Positions 18,869 through 28,160 of a stretch of 64,000 bases of DNA are shown one piece after another. The stretch is taken from positions 12,279,501-12,343,500 of the forward strand of contig NZ_CP069338.1 in the NCBI RefSeq assembly GCF_016859125.1. Reading direction: 5' to 3'. Position numbers and translations under genes: made by a program. The notes under the pieces are model-generated. The model was not told where the DNA came from and searched no databases. It saw nothing but the letters and a program-made list of their open reading frames with translations. Numbering within the stretch: position 1 is the stretch's first letter; the number at the start of each line of letters is the position of its first letter. The DNA comes from Archangium violaceum (GTDB lineage: Bacteria > Myxococcota > Myxococcia > Myxococcales > Myxococcaceae).

Positions 18869-20044
18869 CTAGGAAGCCATGCGCTCGCGGGGCGGAGGTT
18901 GGGTGGCCCGGCCCCGCTCATCCAGGGCACGGACCACCGCCTCCAGGGCCGCGATGCGCCGGCCGGCGCGACCCCCGGCCCACCGCTCCGGAAGCCGCGC
19001 GCCCAGCTGCTCCGCCCCCTGCTCCACTCCGCCCGTCTTGTTCTTGAGCGCCCGCGCGCACGCGAGCCGCACGTTCAGCGCCTCGGGCACCGGGAAGCCA
19101 TCCCTGCGCAGCAGCTCCAGCGCGAACGTCGTCCACACCGCGAGCTTGTCTCCCGGGCGCAGGAAGGCCTGGAAGCGCGCGAGCCCCGTCTCCAGGGACT
19201 CGCCCGCCAGCAGAACCTCCTCCGGGAGCTCCACGTGCAGTGGCGTGCTGCGCGCCATCGGCTGCCTCGGGGCGAGGATGGCCTCGAAGCGCTCACCCGT
19301 GGCCGGGCGCATCGCCACCAGGTGCACCAGCTCGGAGGGAAGATTCTGCTCCGCGGGGTGCGCGTTGGCCTCGGCGTAGAGGAGCACGAGGTGCTCGAAG
19401 CTCTCGGCGATGGCGCGCAGCTCCAGCGGCGGCTGCCACGCGGACTTGTAGATGCGCCGGCGCGGCGGCTCCGTCCGCTTCTCCTGGCAGTCGAGCTGCG
19501 TGTCCACCATGTACTCGAAGGCGCGCAGCATGGTGTCGAAGCGCTCCTGCTCGCCCTCGAGCGCCCCCAACACCTCCACCACCGCCTCGATGGTGGAGAC
19601 GCAGTGCTCGGCCGGCTCGGCGCGGATGCGGTAGTTGCTCGGGCGGCGCGGGACGAAGCCGATGCGCGGCAACCCCGCGAGCAGGGGATTCGTCTTCACC
19701 AGCTTGCGCGCCAGCGGCCAGGTGCCGTCCACCACGATGAGCGTCTCGGGGGGATTCTCCTTCGCCTCCTCCAAGGGGATGGCCTCCTCTCCCGGGAAGA
19801 GGACGGCCACGCGCTCGGGACGCGCCGCGAGCTCCGCGAGCCGCCGATGACCGGTGAAGTCCACTCCCACGTGGAGCTCGGAGTTGGGCAGGGACAGGTG
19901 CGCCATGCGAGCCGTGCCGATGGCCACCCGGCGCTCGCGGGGGTGCTGGAGGAAGACGAGCCGCGTGCGCGAGTCCACCTGGGGCACGCGTGCGCAGTAG
20001 CACGTGGACTGGGGACGCAGGCAGCGGAGACAGAGGGAACGCAC
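18869..20044 (-). CDS. tapT: DTW-domain tRNA-uridine aminocarboxypropyltransferase with C-terminal extension
   Basis: A 391-residue protein. Residues 1-185 are a DTW domain: cysteine pairs CLRC and CYC at the N-terminus, VVDGTWPLARKL near 105 and RPSNYRIRAEP near 133. This family transfers the aminocarboxypropyl group of SAM to tRNA uridine (acp3U). The C-terminal 200 residues exceed the usual length of about 200-240 and I do not recognise them; they may be a separate domain. The gene stands alone on the minus strand, convergent with the peroxidase gene. Whether this member modifies the same tRNA position is not shown by sequence alone. Confidence 0.82.
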   Translation of the reverse strand: MRSLCLRCLRPQSTCYCARVPQVDSRTRLVFLQHPRERRVAIGTARMAHLSLPNSELHVGVDFTGHRRLAELAARPERVAVLFPGEEAIPLEEAKENPPETLIVVDGTWPLARKLVKTNPLLAGLPRIGFVPRRPSNYRIRAEPAEHCVSTIEAVVEVLGALEGEQERFDTMLRAFEYMVDTQLDCQEKRTEPPRRRIYKSAWQPPLELRAIAESFEHLVLLYAEANAHPAEQNLPSELVHLVAMRPATGERFEAILAPRQPMARSTPLHVELPEEVLLAGESLETGLARFQAFLRPGDKLAVWTTFALELLRRDGFPVPEALNVRLACARALKNKTGGVEQGAEQLGARLPERWAGGRAGRRIAALEAVVRALDERGRATQPPPRERMAS

Positions 20045-20254
20045 CCCGCCGCTTTAACGGTCCCCGAGAAAGCCGGCAAGGACTGGCGACGAGCCGCTCG
20101 AAGGTGGATGAGGGGAACCCGGAGGCCCGACTGTCTACCGAGACCCGAGAAAGCAAGGGGTTGCTCCCTACCCTGGCGACCTCTCGTGCGGCCCCTGTCA
20201 TGCTGCGCCGCCGGCGAGCGCGACCTCTCTCATCCACCGCGCCCAGGGAGCCCC

Positions 20255-21484
20255 ATGCAACAGGCCACCAATCCCCAGCCCCTCACGTTCGATCTCCTCA
20301 GCCTCGAGACCGCCCGGAACCCGCACCCGATGTACCACGCGCTTCGGACCCAGCAGCCGATCCTCTGGAGCCCCCAGCTCCACGGATGGGTGCTCACCCG
20401 CCACGCCGACATCTCCCAGGTGCTGAAGGATCCCCGCCTGGTCGCCGGGCCCATGACGGGACAGTTCGAGCGCCTCCCCGAGGACATCCGCAAGCAGCTC
20501 ACGCCCCTGCGCGACGCCGTCAACATGTGGATGGGGCACACCACCAACGAGGGCCACCTCCGCTTCCAGGCGCTGCTCAAGCGCTACTTCACTCCGCGCA
20601 CCGTGGAGAACTTCCGGCCCCGCATCCAGGCCCTCACCGACACGTTGCTCGACGCCGCCGCGGCCCGGGGCTCCTCCTTCGACATGGTGAAGGACCTCGC
20701 CATCCCCCTGCCGTCGAACGTCATCGCCGAGATGCTCGGCGTGCCGCTCGCCGACGAGTACCTGCTCCAGCGCTGGTCTCGCGATCTGGGGGGCATCTTC
20801 ACCAACTTCAATCCCGAGCAGCTCTTCCAGAGCCAGAAGAGCGTCCTGGAGATGATGGACTACATGCGCGAGGTCCTCTCCCAGTACCGCCGCGGCGCCT
20901 CGGGCGAGAACATCCTCGAGGTCTTCCTGCGCGCCCAGGACGAGGGCCTCGTCACCGAGGAGGAGATCCTCGCCAACTGCGTGCTGCTCCTGTTCGCCGG
21001 CCATGAGACCACCGCGCGGCTCATCAGCCGGGGCCTGGCACTTCTCTTCGACCACCCGGAGCAGCTCGCGATGCTGCGCCAGCAGCCCTCGCTCATTCCC
21101 CAGGCGGTGGAGGAGATGCTGCGCTACGGCGACGTGGCGGGCATGACCACCCGGCTCACCGTCGCGCCCGTGGAGCTCGGCGGCCAGACGATGCAGCCGT
21201 ACCAGATGGTGTACGTGATGCTCGCCGCGGCGAACCGGGATCCCTCGCTCTTCCCCGACCCGGACCGGTTCGACATCACCCGCAAGCCGGGCAAGCACGT
21301 GGCGTTCGGGTACGGCTCGTTCTACTGCCTGGGCGCGGCGCTGGCGCGGCTGGAGGCCCAGGTCTTCTTCGAGACGCTGCTGCGGCGCTTCCCCAACGTG
21401 CGGCCCGCGAAGGGCGCCTCGCCAGTGTGGGAGCAGCAGGGTCCCCTCAACATGCATCTGGTCACGCTCCCGGTGGAGCTGTAA
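20255..21484 (+). CDS. cytochrome P450
   Basis: A 409-residue bacterial class I-type P450 without a membrane anchor. The I-helix oxygen-binding motif AGHETTA lies near residue 250, the K-helix ExxR is EMLR near 288, and the haem-binding loop is FGYGSFYCLGAALA with the cysteine ligand near 357. AGGGAG lies just upstream of the ATG at 20255; the same frame extends far upstream but that part is non-coding shadow. No ferredoxin or reductase gene is adjacent. It is about 7.5 kb from the biosynthetic cluster on the opposite strand, so a role in that pathway is only a possibility. Confidence 0.94.
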   Translation: MQQATNPQPLTFDLLSLETARNPHPMYHALRTQQPILWSPQLHGWVLTRHADISQVLKDPRLVAGPMTGQFERLPEDIRKQLTPLRDAVNMWMGHTTNEGHLRFQALLKRYFTPRTVENFRPRIQALTDTLLDAAAARGSSFDMVKDLAIPLPSNVIAEMLGVPLADEYLLQRWSRDLGGIFTNFNPEQLFQSQKSVLEMMDYMREVLSQYRRGASGENILEVFLRAQDEGLVTEEEILANCVLLLFAGHETTARLISRGLALLFDHPEQLAMLRQQPSLIPQAVEEMLRYGDVAGMTTRLTVAPVELGGQTMQPYQMVYVMLAAANRDPSLFPDPDRFDITRKPGKHVAFGYGSFYCLGAALARLEAQVFFETLLRRFPNVRPAKGASPVWEQQGPLNMHLVTLPVEL

Positions 21485-21566
21485 CCCAGCGACTCCTCGA
21501 TGGAGGGGCTCGCCCGGCCCGGAGTCGTGTACGCTCCCGGCCCGGACGCGAGCCACGAGGGGATGC

Positions 21567-22793
21567 ATGCGATTGAGGTGTCTGGCGGTGGTGTTGCTCC
21601 TGAGCGGCTGTCAGCAGTCCGCCCGGCCCGAGCCCGTGAACGAAGCCGGGCACCCCGCCAGCCCCGGGAAGGAGAAGGACCCCGGCGCGCAACCCATCGC
21701 GCTGGAAGCTCCCGGTGCGCCCCAGCCCTCCGCGGCGGAGGAGCTTCCCGAGCAGACATGGTCGGCGCGTTCCGCTGATGGGAGAGCGGAGGTCCGGCAG
21801 GCCGCGCACCGGAACGGGACGGCCCCACGCTGCACGACCACCTCGACGTTGTCGCCACCGGGTGATGAGCCGAGCGTGGTCTGGGAGTGGAACACCTGCA
21901 TCGCGACCCGGGAGCAGCTCAAGTTCGTCTCCCCGGACGGAAAGCGGGTGCTCGTGCTCGAGCCGCTCCCCGCCTCCCCCCAGGGAAACTGGAAGGGCGT
22001 GGAGGTGGCCGCGCTCTATGAGCACGGCGTGCGCATGAAGGGCGCGAAGGCCGGGGCCCTCGTCAACGCCCCCCTCCAGGCGCGGGAGCCCTTCCTCCAC
22101 TTCAGCTGGGTGAAGGGCCAGGGGGGCCTCGAGGGAGCTCCACCGCGCTACACCTCCGACGGGAAGGCCGTCGAGCTCGAGACGGTGGACGGGCGCTCGT
22201 TCCGCCTGGACTTCACGGGTGGGGGCTTTCCGGCCGCGTCCGAGGAGCAGCAGGCCTTCGCCGAATCGGCGGAGATGTACCGGTACAAGGACGACAAGGG
22301 GACGGTCCATTTCGTGGGTTCTCGCGAGGAGATTCCGGACCGTTACCGGGCCCGGGCCATGCGCGTGGAAGCCGAGGTGGGCGTCCTCACCATGCGCGGC
22401 CCCCTCGCGGGAGAGGAGCCGACGTCCTCCGCCCCCACGCCGGAGCCCCAGTCCCCGTCCGGTGCGGGAAGGGAGCCAGCTCCCAAGAAATCCCTGGAGA
22501 ATCCCCAGCTCGCCACGCCCGCCGAGCTCATCGAGAGGGCCCGCGACACCGTGAAGCAGCTCGAGGAGTCCCAACGCGGCCGGGAGAAGCTGGCGGACTC
22601 GCAACTCGGAGTGACGACGCCTTCCGAGCCCGGCTCCGCGCCCGCGGCCAACAAGGACCCGAGTCCCAAGAGGCCCCTGGACGCTCCCGGGCTCGCCAAT
22701 CCCACGGAATTGCTCGAACGGGCCCGCGAAGCCGCGAAGAAGCTCGAGGCGGCCCAGGGCGAGCGGGACAGGCTGATGGAGGAGAAGCCATGA
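21567..22793 (+). CDS. lipoprotein with DUF4124-like segment
   Basis: A 408-residue exported protein. The signal MRLRCLAVVLLLSGC carries a lipobox. Residues near 238-262 (YRYKDDKGTVHF, then IPDRYR) resemble the DUF4124 motif found in envelope proteins. The C-terminal third is rich in Pro, Ser, Glu and Lys and contains two similar helical segments (ELIERARDTVKQLEESQ and ELLERAREAAKKLEAAQ), an internal duplication. GAGGGG precedes the ATG. The stop overlaps the next start by ATGA, so they form an operon. Function is unknown. Confidence 0.8.
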   Translation: MRLRCLAVVLLLSGCQQSARPEPVNEAGHPASPGKEKDPGAQPIALEAPGAPQPSAAEELPEQTWSARSADGRAEVRQAAHRNGTAPRCTTTSTLSPPGDEPSVVWEWNTCIATREQLKFVSPDGKRVLVLEPLPASPQGNWKGVEVAALYEHGVRMKGAKAGALVNAPLQAREPFLHFSWVKGQGGLEGAPPRYTSDGKAVELETVDGRSFRLDFTGGGFPAASEEQQAFAESAEMYRYKDDKGTVHFVGSREEIPDRYRARAMRVEAEVGVLTMRGPLAGEEPTSSAPTPEPQSPSGAGREPAPKKSLENPQLATPAELIERARDTVKQLEESQRGREKLADSQLGVTTPSEPGSAPAANKDPSPKRPLDAPGLANPTELLERAREAAKKLEAAQGERDRLMEEKP

Positions 22794-23251
22794 AGGTGGA
22801 CGACTTCCTCCCCGAGCTCATCGAGGGCTTTCGCAGCGCGGGCCGCAAAGGAGGCGTGGTGGCGGTCCTGGTCGGTGCCGTCTTCCTGGCCGGGGGTCTG
22901 TCGCTCGCGAAGGATGCGAAGGAAGACCCCAGGCACCACGGCGCCGGGTTCGCCGCAGCCGGCATCCTCATCGGAGCGGGGGCCATCCTGGGTGGACTGT
23001 GGCTCACCGTCACGGGAGGCTCGAACGAACCGGTGAGCCGCGAAGAGCCGAACGAGCCCCTCGCATCCGTTCCACTGCCCTACGCGCTCTGCCTCCAGTG
23101 TCCGCGGGTCGTGAAGAGCTGGCGCGTCGTGGCGTGCACGCGCTGTGGCGGCGACCTGGTGGACATCCGGAGCGAGGAAGACGAGCAGTGGGCTCGGGAG
23201 GCGCTGGCCGCTTCCCGGAAGCCCTCGAAGGCGCCACGGCACAGGAGATGA
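22790..23251 (+). CDS. small two-TM protein with zinc-ribbon tail
   Basis: A 153-residue protein overlapping the previous gene by 4 nt. Two hydrophobic segments (residues about 23-40 and 52-72) are followed by a cytoplasmic tail with CLQC and CTRC, a probable zinc ribbon, and a basic C-terminus. I do not recognise the family. Co-translation with the lipoprotein suggests a shared envelope role. Confidence 0.72.
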   Translation: MKVDDFLPELIEGFRSAGRKGGVVAVLVGAVFLAGGLSLAKDAKEDPRHHGAGFAAAGILIGAGAILGGLWLTVTGGSNEPVSREEPNEPLASVPLPYALCLQCPRVVKSWRVVACTRCGGDLVDIRSEEDEQWAREALAASRKPSKAPRHRR

Positions 23252-23264
23252 CCGGAGTGCGTGC

Positions 23265-24014
23265 TTGAACCTCCTCCTCCTCCAGGACTCCGACTTCCTC
23301 CCCGACGGCACCGTGCGGATGACCGGCCGCCGTGCCCAGCACGCCCGCGAGGTGCTCCGCGCCGAGCCCGGGGAGACCCTCCGCGTCGGGAAGCTCGGCG
23401 GGCTCGTGGGCACCGGTGCGGTGCTGGAGAACACCCCCGGCCTGCTGCGGCTGCGCGTCACCCTCACCGACCCGCCTCCGCCTCGGGCGGGCGTGGATCT
23501 GCTGCTCGCCATCCCCCGCCCCAAGGCCCTCAAGCGCGTGCTGCCCGCCGTGGCCCAGCTCGGCGTGGACCGCGTGGTGCTCGTCAACGCCGCGCGCGTG
23601 GAGAAGAGCTATTTCGACTCCAAGGTGCTCGCCCCCGACTTCGTCCAGGAGCTCCTCCTCCAAGGGCTCGAGCAGGCGCGCGACACCCGGCTCCCGGAGG
23701 TGCTCGTCCGCGAGCGCTTCCGCCCCTTCGTCGAGGACGAGCTGGACACCGTCTTCGGGACCGAGGCCCTCCGGCTCCTCCCCCACCCGCCCGCACGGCA
23801 GCCACTCACCCGGGCAGGCGTCCATGACGCACCGCGTGTGGTGCTGGCGGTTGGACCTGATGGCGGCTGGGTGCCCTTCGAGACGGAATTGCTCGAGGCC
23901 CAGGGCTTCCGCCCGTTCTCGCTGGGCCCTCGGATCCTCCGGGTGGAGACGGCCGTTCCCGTCCTCCTCGGACAGTTGGCGCTGCTACGGGAGGACACTG
24001 AGCGCACGACGTAG
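23265..24014 (+). CDS. rsmE: 16S rRNA (uracil-1498-N3)-methyltransferase
   Basis: A 249-residue SPOUT methyltransferase. The trefoil-knot SAM site is clear near the C-terminus: LAVGPDGGWVPFE and LGPRILRVETA. The N-terminal PUA-like domain precedes it. The start is a TTG at 23265 with GGAG 7 nt upstream; the alternative longer frame begins inside the preceding gene. Family members methylate N3 of U1498 in 16S rRNA. It lies 13 nt after the previous stop and may be part of that operon. Confidence 0.92.
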   Translation: MNLLLLQDSDFLPDGTVRMTGRRAQHAREVLRAEPGETLRVGKLGGLVGTGAVLENTPGLLRLRVTLTDPPPPRAGVDLLLAIPRPKALKRVLPAVAQLGVDRVVLVNAARVEKSYFDSKVLAPDFVQELLLQGLEQARDTRLPEVLVRERFRPFVEDELDTVFGTEALRLLPHPPARQPLTRAGVHDAPRVVLAVGPDGGWVPFETELLEAQGFRPFSLGPRILRVETAVPVLLGQLALLREDTERTT

Positions 24015-24060
24015 CGCATCGGGCTTGAAGGGGCTCGTTGGGTTGTTCAAGAGTCGTCCC

Positions 24061-25596
24061 ATGGCGAAGACGACCCGATCCAAAGCCCAAGCCGTCGCAG
24101 TGAACGCGCCTCAGCAGGACGAAGCGCCCGAGCAGCAGCCCCTCGTGACTCCCGAGTCCGAGGCGAAGGGGAAGCCAGCCAGCCACGACACGGCGCCTCC
24201 TCCCGCGTTGCTCGACTTCATGATGCAGGGGTGGAAGCCGCAGAGCGAAAAGGCCCCGCCGAAGTTGAAGAACGCGGATGCCTTCGAGGCCCGCCGCCGG
24301 GCGCTCTCCAAGCTCTTCCCGGGCGAGACGCTCGTCATTCCCACCGGCCACGAGAAGGTGCGCGCCAACGACACCTACTACCGCTTCCGGCCGGGCACGG
24401 ACTTCTACTACCTCACGGGCAACATGGAGCCCGACTGCGTGCTGGTGCTCCAGCCGAGGGAGGACGGTGGCCACACGGACATCCTCTTCGTGGAGCCGAA
24501 CCCGGGCCGAAGTGACTCCACCTTCTTCACGGACCGGGTGAAGGGCGAGCTGTGGGTGGGCCCGCGGCTGGGCGTGAAGGAGAGCCAGGCGCGCTTCGGC
24601 GTGCACGAGGCCCGTGGCCTGCCCGAGCTGCCGGGATTCCTGGAGAACCTGAAGGGCGCGGCGGCGATGCCCACGCGCGTGCTGCGCGGCCACTCCGCGA
24701 AGGTGGACGGCGCACTGCCCGAGCACGCCGAGCGCGACAAGCAACTGGCCACGGCGCTGTCCGAGATGCGGCTCATCAAGGACAAGCAGGAGGTGCGAGA
24801 GCTGGAGGCGGCCATCGACTCCACGCACCGGGGCTTCGAGGACGTCATCCGCCGGCTGAAGCAGGCCCGGAGCGAGCGCGAGGTGGAGGGAGTCTTCAAC
24901 CTGCGCGCGCGGGTGGAGGGCAACGACGTGGGCTACGGCACCATCGCCGCGGCGGGCCACCACGCGTGCGTGCTGCACTGGACGCGCAACGACGGCGACA
25001 TCAAGAAGGGGGAGCTGCTGCTGCTGGACGCGGGAGTGGAGGGCAACAGCCTCTACACGGCGGACATCACGCGCACGCTGCCCATCTCCGGGAAGTTCTC
25101 CAAGGAGCAGCGCGAAATCTACGAGCTGGTGCTGGAGGCGCAGGAGCGGGCCATCGACGCGGTGAAGCCGGGCAACGACTTCATGGAGCCGAACCGGGTG
25201 GCGATGCGCGTGCTGGCCGAGGGCCTGTACGAGCTGGGCATCCTGAAAGTGAAGCCGGAGGAGGCGCTGAAGGACGAGCACCAGTTCTACAAGCGCTACT
25301 CGTTGCACAACGTCAGCCACATGCTGGGCCTGGACGTGCATGACTGCGCGCAGGCGAGGCAGGAGGCATACAAGTACGGCAAGCTGAAGGCGGGCATGGT
25401 GCTGACGGTGGAGCCGGGCCTGTACTTCCAGAAGGACGATCTGACGGTGCCGTCGAAGTACCGGGGCATCGGGGTGCGAATCGAGGACGACGTCCTGGTG
25501 ACGAAAACAGGCTGCCGGGTGCTGTCCGAGGACATCCCGCGCCAGTCGAAGGACGTAGAAGCCTGGATGAAGCAGATCTGGAGCGAAAAGCGTTAG
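24061..25596 (+). CDS. pepP: M24B Xaa-Pro aminopeptidase
   Basis: A 511-residue metallopeptidase that removes an N-terminal residue preceding proline. The dimetal ligands are visible in order: LLLDAGVE (Asp), YTADITRT (Asp), HNVSHMLGLDVHD (His), VEPGLYF (Glu) and GIGVRIEDDV (Glu). The N-terminal creatinase-like domain covers residues about 70-210. The first 65 residues are Gln/Pro/Lys-rich and unusual for PepP. The ATG at 24061 is the first sensible start; its ribosome site is weak. It lies 46 nt after rsmE on the same strand. Confidence 0.92.
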   Translation: MAKTTRSKAQAVAVNAPQQDEAPEQQPLVTPESEAKGKPASHDTAPPPALLDFMMQGWKPQSEKAPPKLKNADAFEARRRALSKLFPGETLVIPTGHEKVRANDTYYRFRPGTDFYYLTGNMEPDCVLVLQPREDGGHTDILFVEPNPGRSDSTFFTDRVKGELWVGPRLGVKESQARFGVHEARGLPELPGFLENLKGAAAMPTRVLRGHSAKVDGALPEHAERDKQLATALSEMRLIKDKQEVRELEAAIDSTHRGFEDVIRRLKQARSEREVEGVFNLRARVEGNDVGYGTIAAAGHHACVLHWTRNDGDIKKGELLLLDAGVEGNSLYTADITRTLPISGKFSKEQREIYELVLEAQERAIDAVKPGNDFMEPNRVAMRVLAEGLYELGILKVKPEEALKDEHQFYKRYSLHNVSHMLGLDVHDCAQARQEAYKYGKLKAGMVLTVEPGLYFQKDDLTVPSKYRGIGVRIEDDVLVTKTGCRVLSEDIPRQSKDVEAWMKQIWSEKR

Positions 25597-25597
25597 A

Positions 25598-25632
25598 CCC
25601 TCTCCCCCTGGGAGAGGGCCGGGGTGAGGGTA
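25598..25632 (+). repeat. dispersed hairpin repeat, copy 1
   Basis: Arms CCCTCTCCC (25598-25606) and GGGAGAGGG (25610-25618) around a 3-nt loop, followed by a GGGGTGAGGGTA tail. It starts one base after the pepP stop codon. Four related copies occur elsewhere in the window. It may serve as a terminator or be a REP-like element. Confidence 0.75.
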
Positions 25633-25669
25633 TCGAAGCCCCCGGATTCCCCCCTGTGAGCCCCCGCCC

Positions 25670-26173
25670 CTACTTCAGGGAGCCGGGGGCCCGGTCGTAG
25701 CACCCGAGCAGCCGCTGCACGCGAGCGGGCCCGGGCCGATGCCCCCACTGCACCACGGGGGCACCCAGGAGATACGCCTGTATCTCCACCACCTGAGCGC
25801 GCGACACGAGCCCCTGGCGCTTCAAGAGCTGAAGAGCCCCGCAGTCCGCGCCCTCCTCGTTGGAGCCGTTCGCGAGCACCGCGTGCGTGCACGCATGGCC
25901 GAACCAGAAGAGCTGCACCGGGGGAGGCAGCCGCGCGAGCAACGCGGGGTTGTACTCGACGTGCGCCGGCACACCGGGCCACGAGGGAAACCACAGCCCG
26001 ACGTCCGCGAGTGAGGAGTTCGGGACGAAGGCCACCGGCCCGCCCTCAGGGGACGAGCAGGACACGGGCACGCCCGCGACGCGGGGGTTGTACGGAGTCA
26101 CGGGTTGGGCTCGCACGAAACCCGGGAGCCCCACGAGCACGGTTGTGAGGCCCAGGAAGAAGTCACGCGTCAT
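25670..26173 (-). CDS. exported zincin-like protein lacking the catalytic Glu
   Basis: A 167-residue protein with a cleavable signal (MTRDFFLGLTTVLVGLPGFV). The core FWFGHACTHAVLANG followed by NEEGADCGALQLLKRQGL resembles small zincin-type proteins that have HECxH and ExxAD motifs, except that the Glu of HExxH is Ala here. GAGGG precedes the ATG at 26173; six residues upstream are probably not translated. Loss of the catalytic Glu suggests a non-peptidase or structural role. Family assignment is tentative. Confidence 0.72.
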   Translation of the reverse strand: MTRDFFLGLTTVLVGLPGFVRAQPVTPYNPRVAGVPVSCSSPEGGPVAFVPNSSLADVGLWFPSWPGVPAHVEYNPALLARLPPPVQLFWFGHACTHAVLANGSNEEGADCGALQLLKRQGLVSRAQVVEIQAYLLGAPVVQWGHRPGPARVQRLLGCYDRAPGSLK

Positions 26174-26197
26174 CACGCACCCTCGCACCACGGAGGC

Positions 26198-27475
26198 CTA
26201 CCCCGCGTCCACCTTGAACTCGCGTTGCGCCGTACTCTTGTCCGGCGTGACGGAGAAGGACAGGCGGCCGATCTCCCGCCCGTCCTCGGTCTCCATGGAG
26301 ACGCGCCAGTCCCCGGGCTTCGGGTTGGTCACGTACGCGAAGGTCCGGAAGCCCCGCTCGCGCCCGCCCTGCTCCAGGTACAGGTCGTCGTAGGCGTGGA
26401 ACTCCGACCAGCCCTTCTCCGGGTCGTCGCGGTACCAGCGGATGACGAGCCGGGTGCCGCGATCTCCCGCGCGTTGGGGCTTGAAGCTCGTGGGCGCGAA
26501 GACGCTCGCGAAGAAGTAGACGCGGTCCCCGGGGCGAGCGCGGAAGTCCTGGTCCCCGCGCTCCCACAGCTTCCACTCGGAGCGCTCGTGGAGCAGCCGG
26601 TAGTCCTTGCCCCTCGGGCCCTTCACCACCTCCACGCCGTGGTAGATGCCGCTGGCCAGCATGGACAGGGGCACCGGGGGAATGGCCTTCAGCAGGTACA
26701 ACCCGAGCAACAGCACCTGGACGCCGAGGCCCGGCAGCGCCACGTGACGCAGCGTGCTCCGCCCGTCCCCGCTCCACCACCGCGCCAGCAGCGAGAGGAC
26801 CAGGGTCGCCGCGCAGGACAGGCCCGCCGCGGCCATGAACAACGTCCCGCTGTAGTAGCCGAGCAGCACCGGCAGCAGGTACGCGAAGTACGAGGTGACA
26901 CAGAAGCTGTAGAGCGCCACGCGCACCACGGGCCCCCGCGCCCGGAAGCGCGGCAGCTCGTTGGCCACCAGCAGCCCGAAGACACCACTGAGGAACAGGA
27001 ACGCCGTCAGCCCGGAGGCGCTCTTGAAATAGAAGAGCGTGTAGGGGCTCAACAGGCCGCCGAGGAAGAAGTGCAGCGCGTCCTCCCGGAAGCGCCACAC
27101 GCGGGCCACCCAGCGAGGTGGCTCCTCGCGCCAGTTCCAGCGCAGCTCCACCAACAGCAGCAGCGACAGCACTCCCAGGTACACGCCCTGCTTGGTGAGC
27201 ACGAACCGGTTGTCGATGCGCGGCAGCGTGGCGATGTCGTAGGCGAAGCTCGCGAAGAAGAAGAGCGCCAGCTCCCACTTCGCGTGGCGGGCGCGGAAGT
27301 CCTTCACCCGCGCCCTCAGCGTGGGCGCCTTCCGCGTCGAAATCAGGTCGTCCGGCGCGGCGATGCCGGCGGGCGCGGAGACGATGCCGAGCGGACCCAC
27401 GGGCTCCGGGGCCGGCTCCACCGGCTCAGGCGTAGCGGTCGTCTCTCCAGGGGTGCGCGGTGTTGCTGTAGCCAC
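26198..27475 (-). CDS. multi-pass membrane protein with C-terminal DUF2914 domain
   Basis: About 425 residues. A Pro/Ala-rich N-terminus is followed by seven or eight membrane segments (residues about 70-300), then a soluble DUF2914-type domain ending GRLSFSVTPDKS. The start is uncertain: GTG at 27475 with GGGA upstream is used; it overlaps the previous gene by 50 nt. A GTG at 27421 just after that gene's stop is an alternative. It is the last gene of the operon beginning with yqgE. Function is unknown. Confidence 0.78.
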   Translation of the reverse strand: MATATPRTPGETTATPEPVEPAPEPVGPLGIVSAPAGIAAPDDLISTRKAPTLRARVKDFRARHAKWELALFFFASFAYDIATLPRIDNRFVLTKQGVYLGVLSLLLLVELRWNWREEPPRWVARVWRFREDALHFFLGGLLSPYTLFYFKSASGLTAFLFLSGVFGLLVANELPRFRARGPVVRVALYSFCVTSYFAYLLPVLLGYYSGTLFMAAAGLSCAATLVLSLLARWWSGDGRSTLRHVALPGLGVQVLLLGLYLLKAIPPVPLSMLASGIYHGVEVVKGPRGKDYRLLHERSEWKLWERGDQDFRARPGDRVYFFASVFAPTSFKPQRAGDRGTRLVIRWYRDDPEKGWSEFHAYDDLYLEQGGRERGFRTFAYVTNPKPGDWRVSMETEDGREIGRLSFSVTPDKSTAQREFKVDAG

Positions 27476-28124
27476 ATCGTTCCCAGAAGCCTGGCGAGTC
27501 GTACCGGAGGAATTCGATGCGGCGGATCCACTTCGCCCCCTTCCAGGCATAGAGCTGGGGCGTGATCATCCGAACCGGGCCGCCGTGCTCGCGCGGCAGC
27601 GGCTTCCCATTGTACGTGTGGACCAGCAGCACGTCGTCCTTGAGGGCCTCCTCGAGCGACACGTTGGTGGTGTAACCGTCATAGGCGTGCGCGAGGATGA
27701 ACGCCGCCTCGGGCAGCGGCCGGGCGAGCGCCGCCAGCGTGGACAGCTGCACCCCCACCCACCGCACGTCCATCAGGCTCCAGCCCGTGACGCAGTGGAA
27801 GTCGCTGATGTCCTCGTGCTGGGGCAGCGCCCGGAAGTCCTTCCAGCTCAGCGTGACGGGCTGCTCCACCGCGCCGTTGATGCGCAGCTCCCACGTCTCC
27901 AACGTGGGATGCTCGAACGACGCGCCCAGATCCAGCACCGGCCACTTGCGCGTCTCGGTCTGCCCCGGCGGAAGCCTGGGCATCCCGTGCCGGTTGGGCG
28001 GGCCGCTTCCCTGAGGGCGCTCGTCACTCACGCCCGGCGTGCGCTCCATCTTCTCCAGGAAGCGCGCCCTCAGCTTCAGACGCGCCTCCACGATTCGCTG
28101 GAGCTTCTCGTCCTCGGCGGACAT
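27426..28124 (-). CDS. sulfite-oxidase-like molybdopterin oxidoreductase
   Basis: A 232-residue protein of the sulfite oxidase/YedY fold. The molybdenum cysteine is in HCVTGWS, and GGPVRMITPQLYAWKGAKW marks the C-terminal cofactor-binding part. There is no Tat or Sec signal, so it is probably cytoplasmic, unlike MsrP. It lacks the haem and dimerisation domains of full-length sulfite oxidases. It lies 36 nt downstream of the glutaredoxin gene. The substrate is not known. Confidence 0.87.
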   Translation of the reverse strand: MSAEDEKLQRIVEARLKLRARFLEKMERTPGVSDERPQGSGPPNRHGMPRLPPGQTETRKWPVLDLGASFEHPTLETWELRINGAVEQPVTLSWKDFRALPQHEDISDFHCVTGWSLMDVRWVGVQLSTLAALARPLPEAAFILAHAYDGYTTNVSLEEALKDDVLLVHTYNGKPLPREHGGPVRMITPQLYAWKGAKWIRRIEFLRYDSPGFWERCGYSNTAHPWRDDRYA

Positions 28125-28160
28125 GCGGCGCTCCTCGGGAAGACCTCGGGCAGAGGGAGC

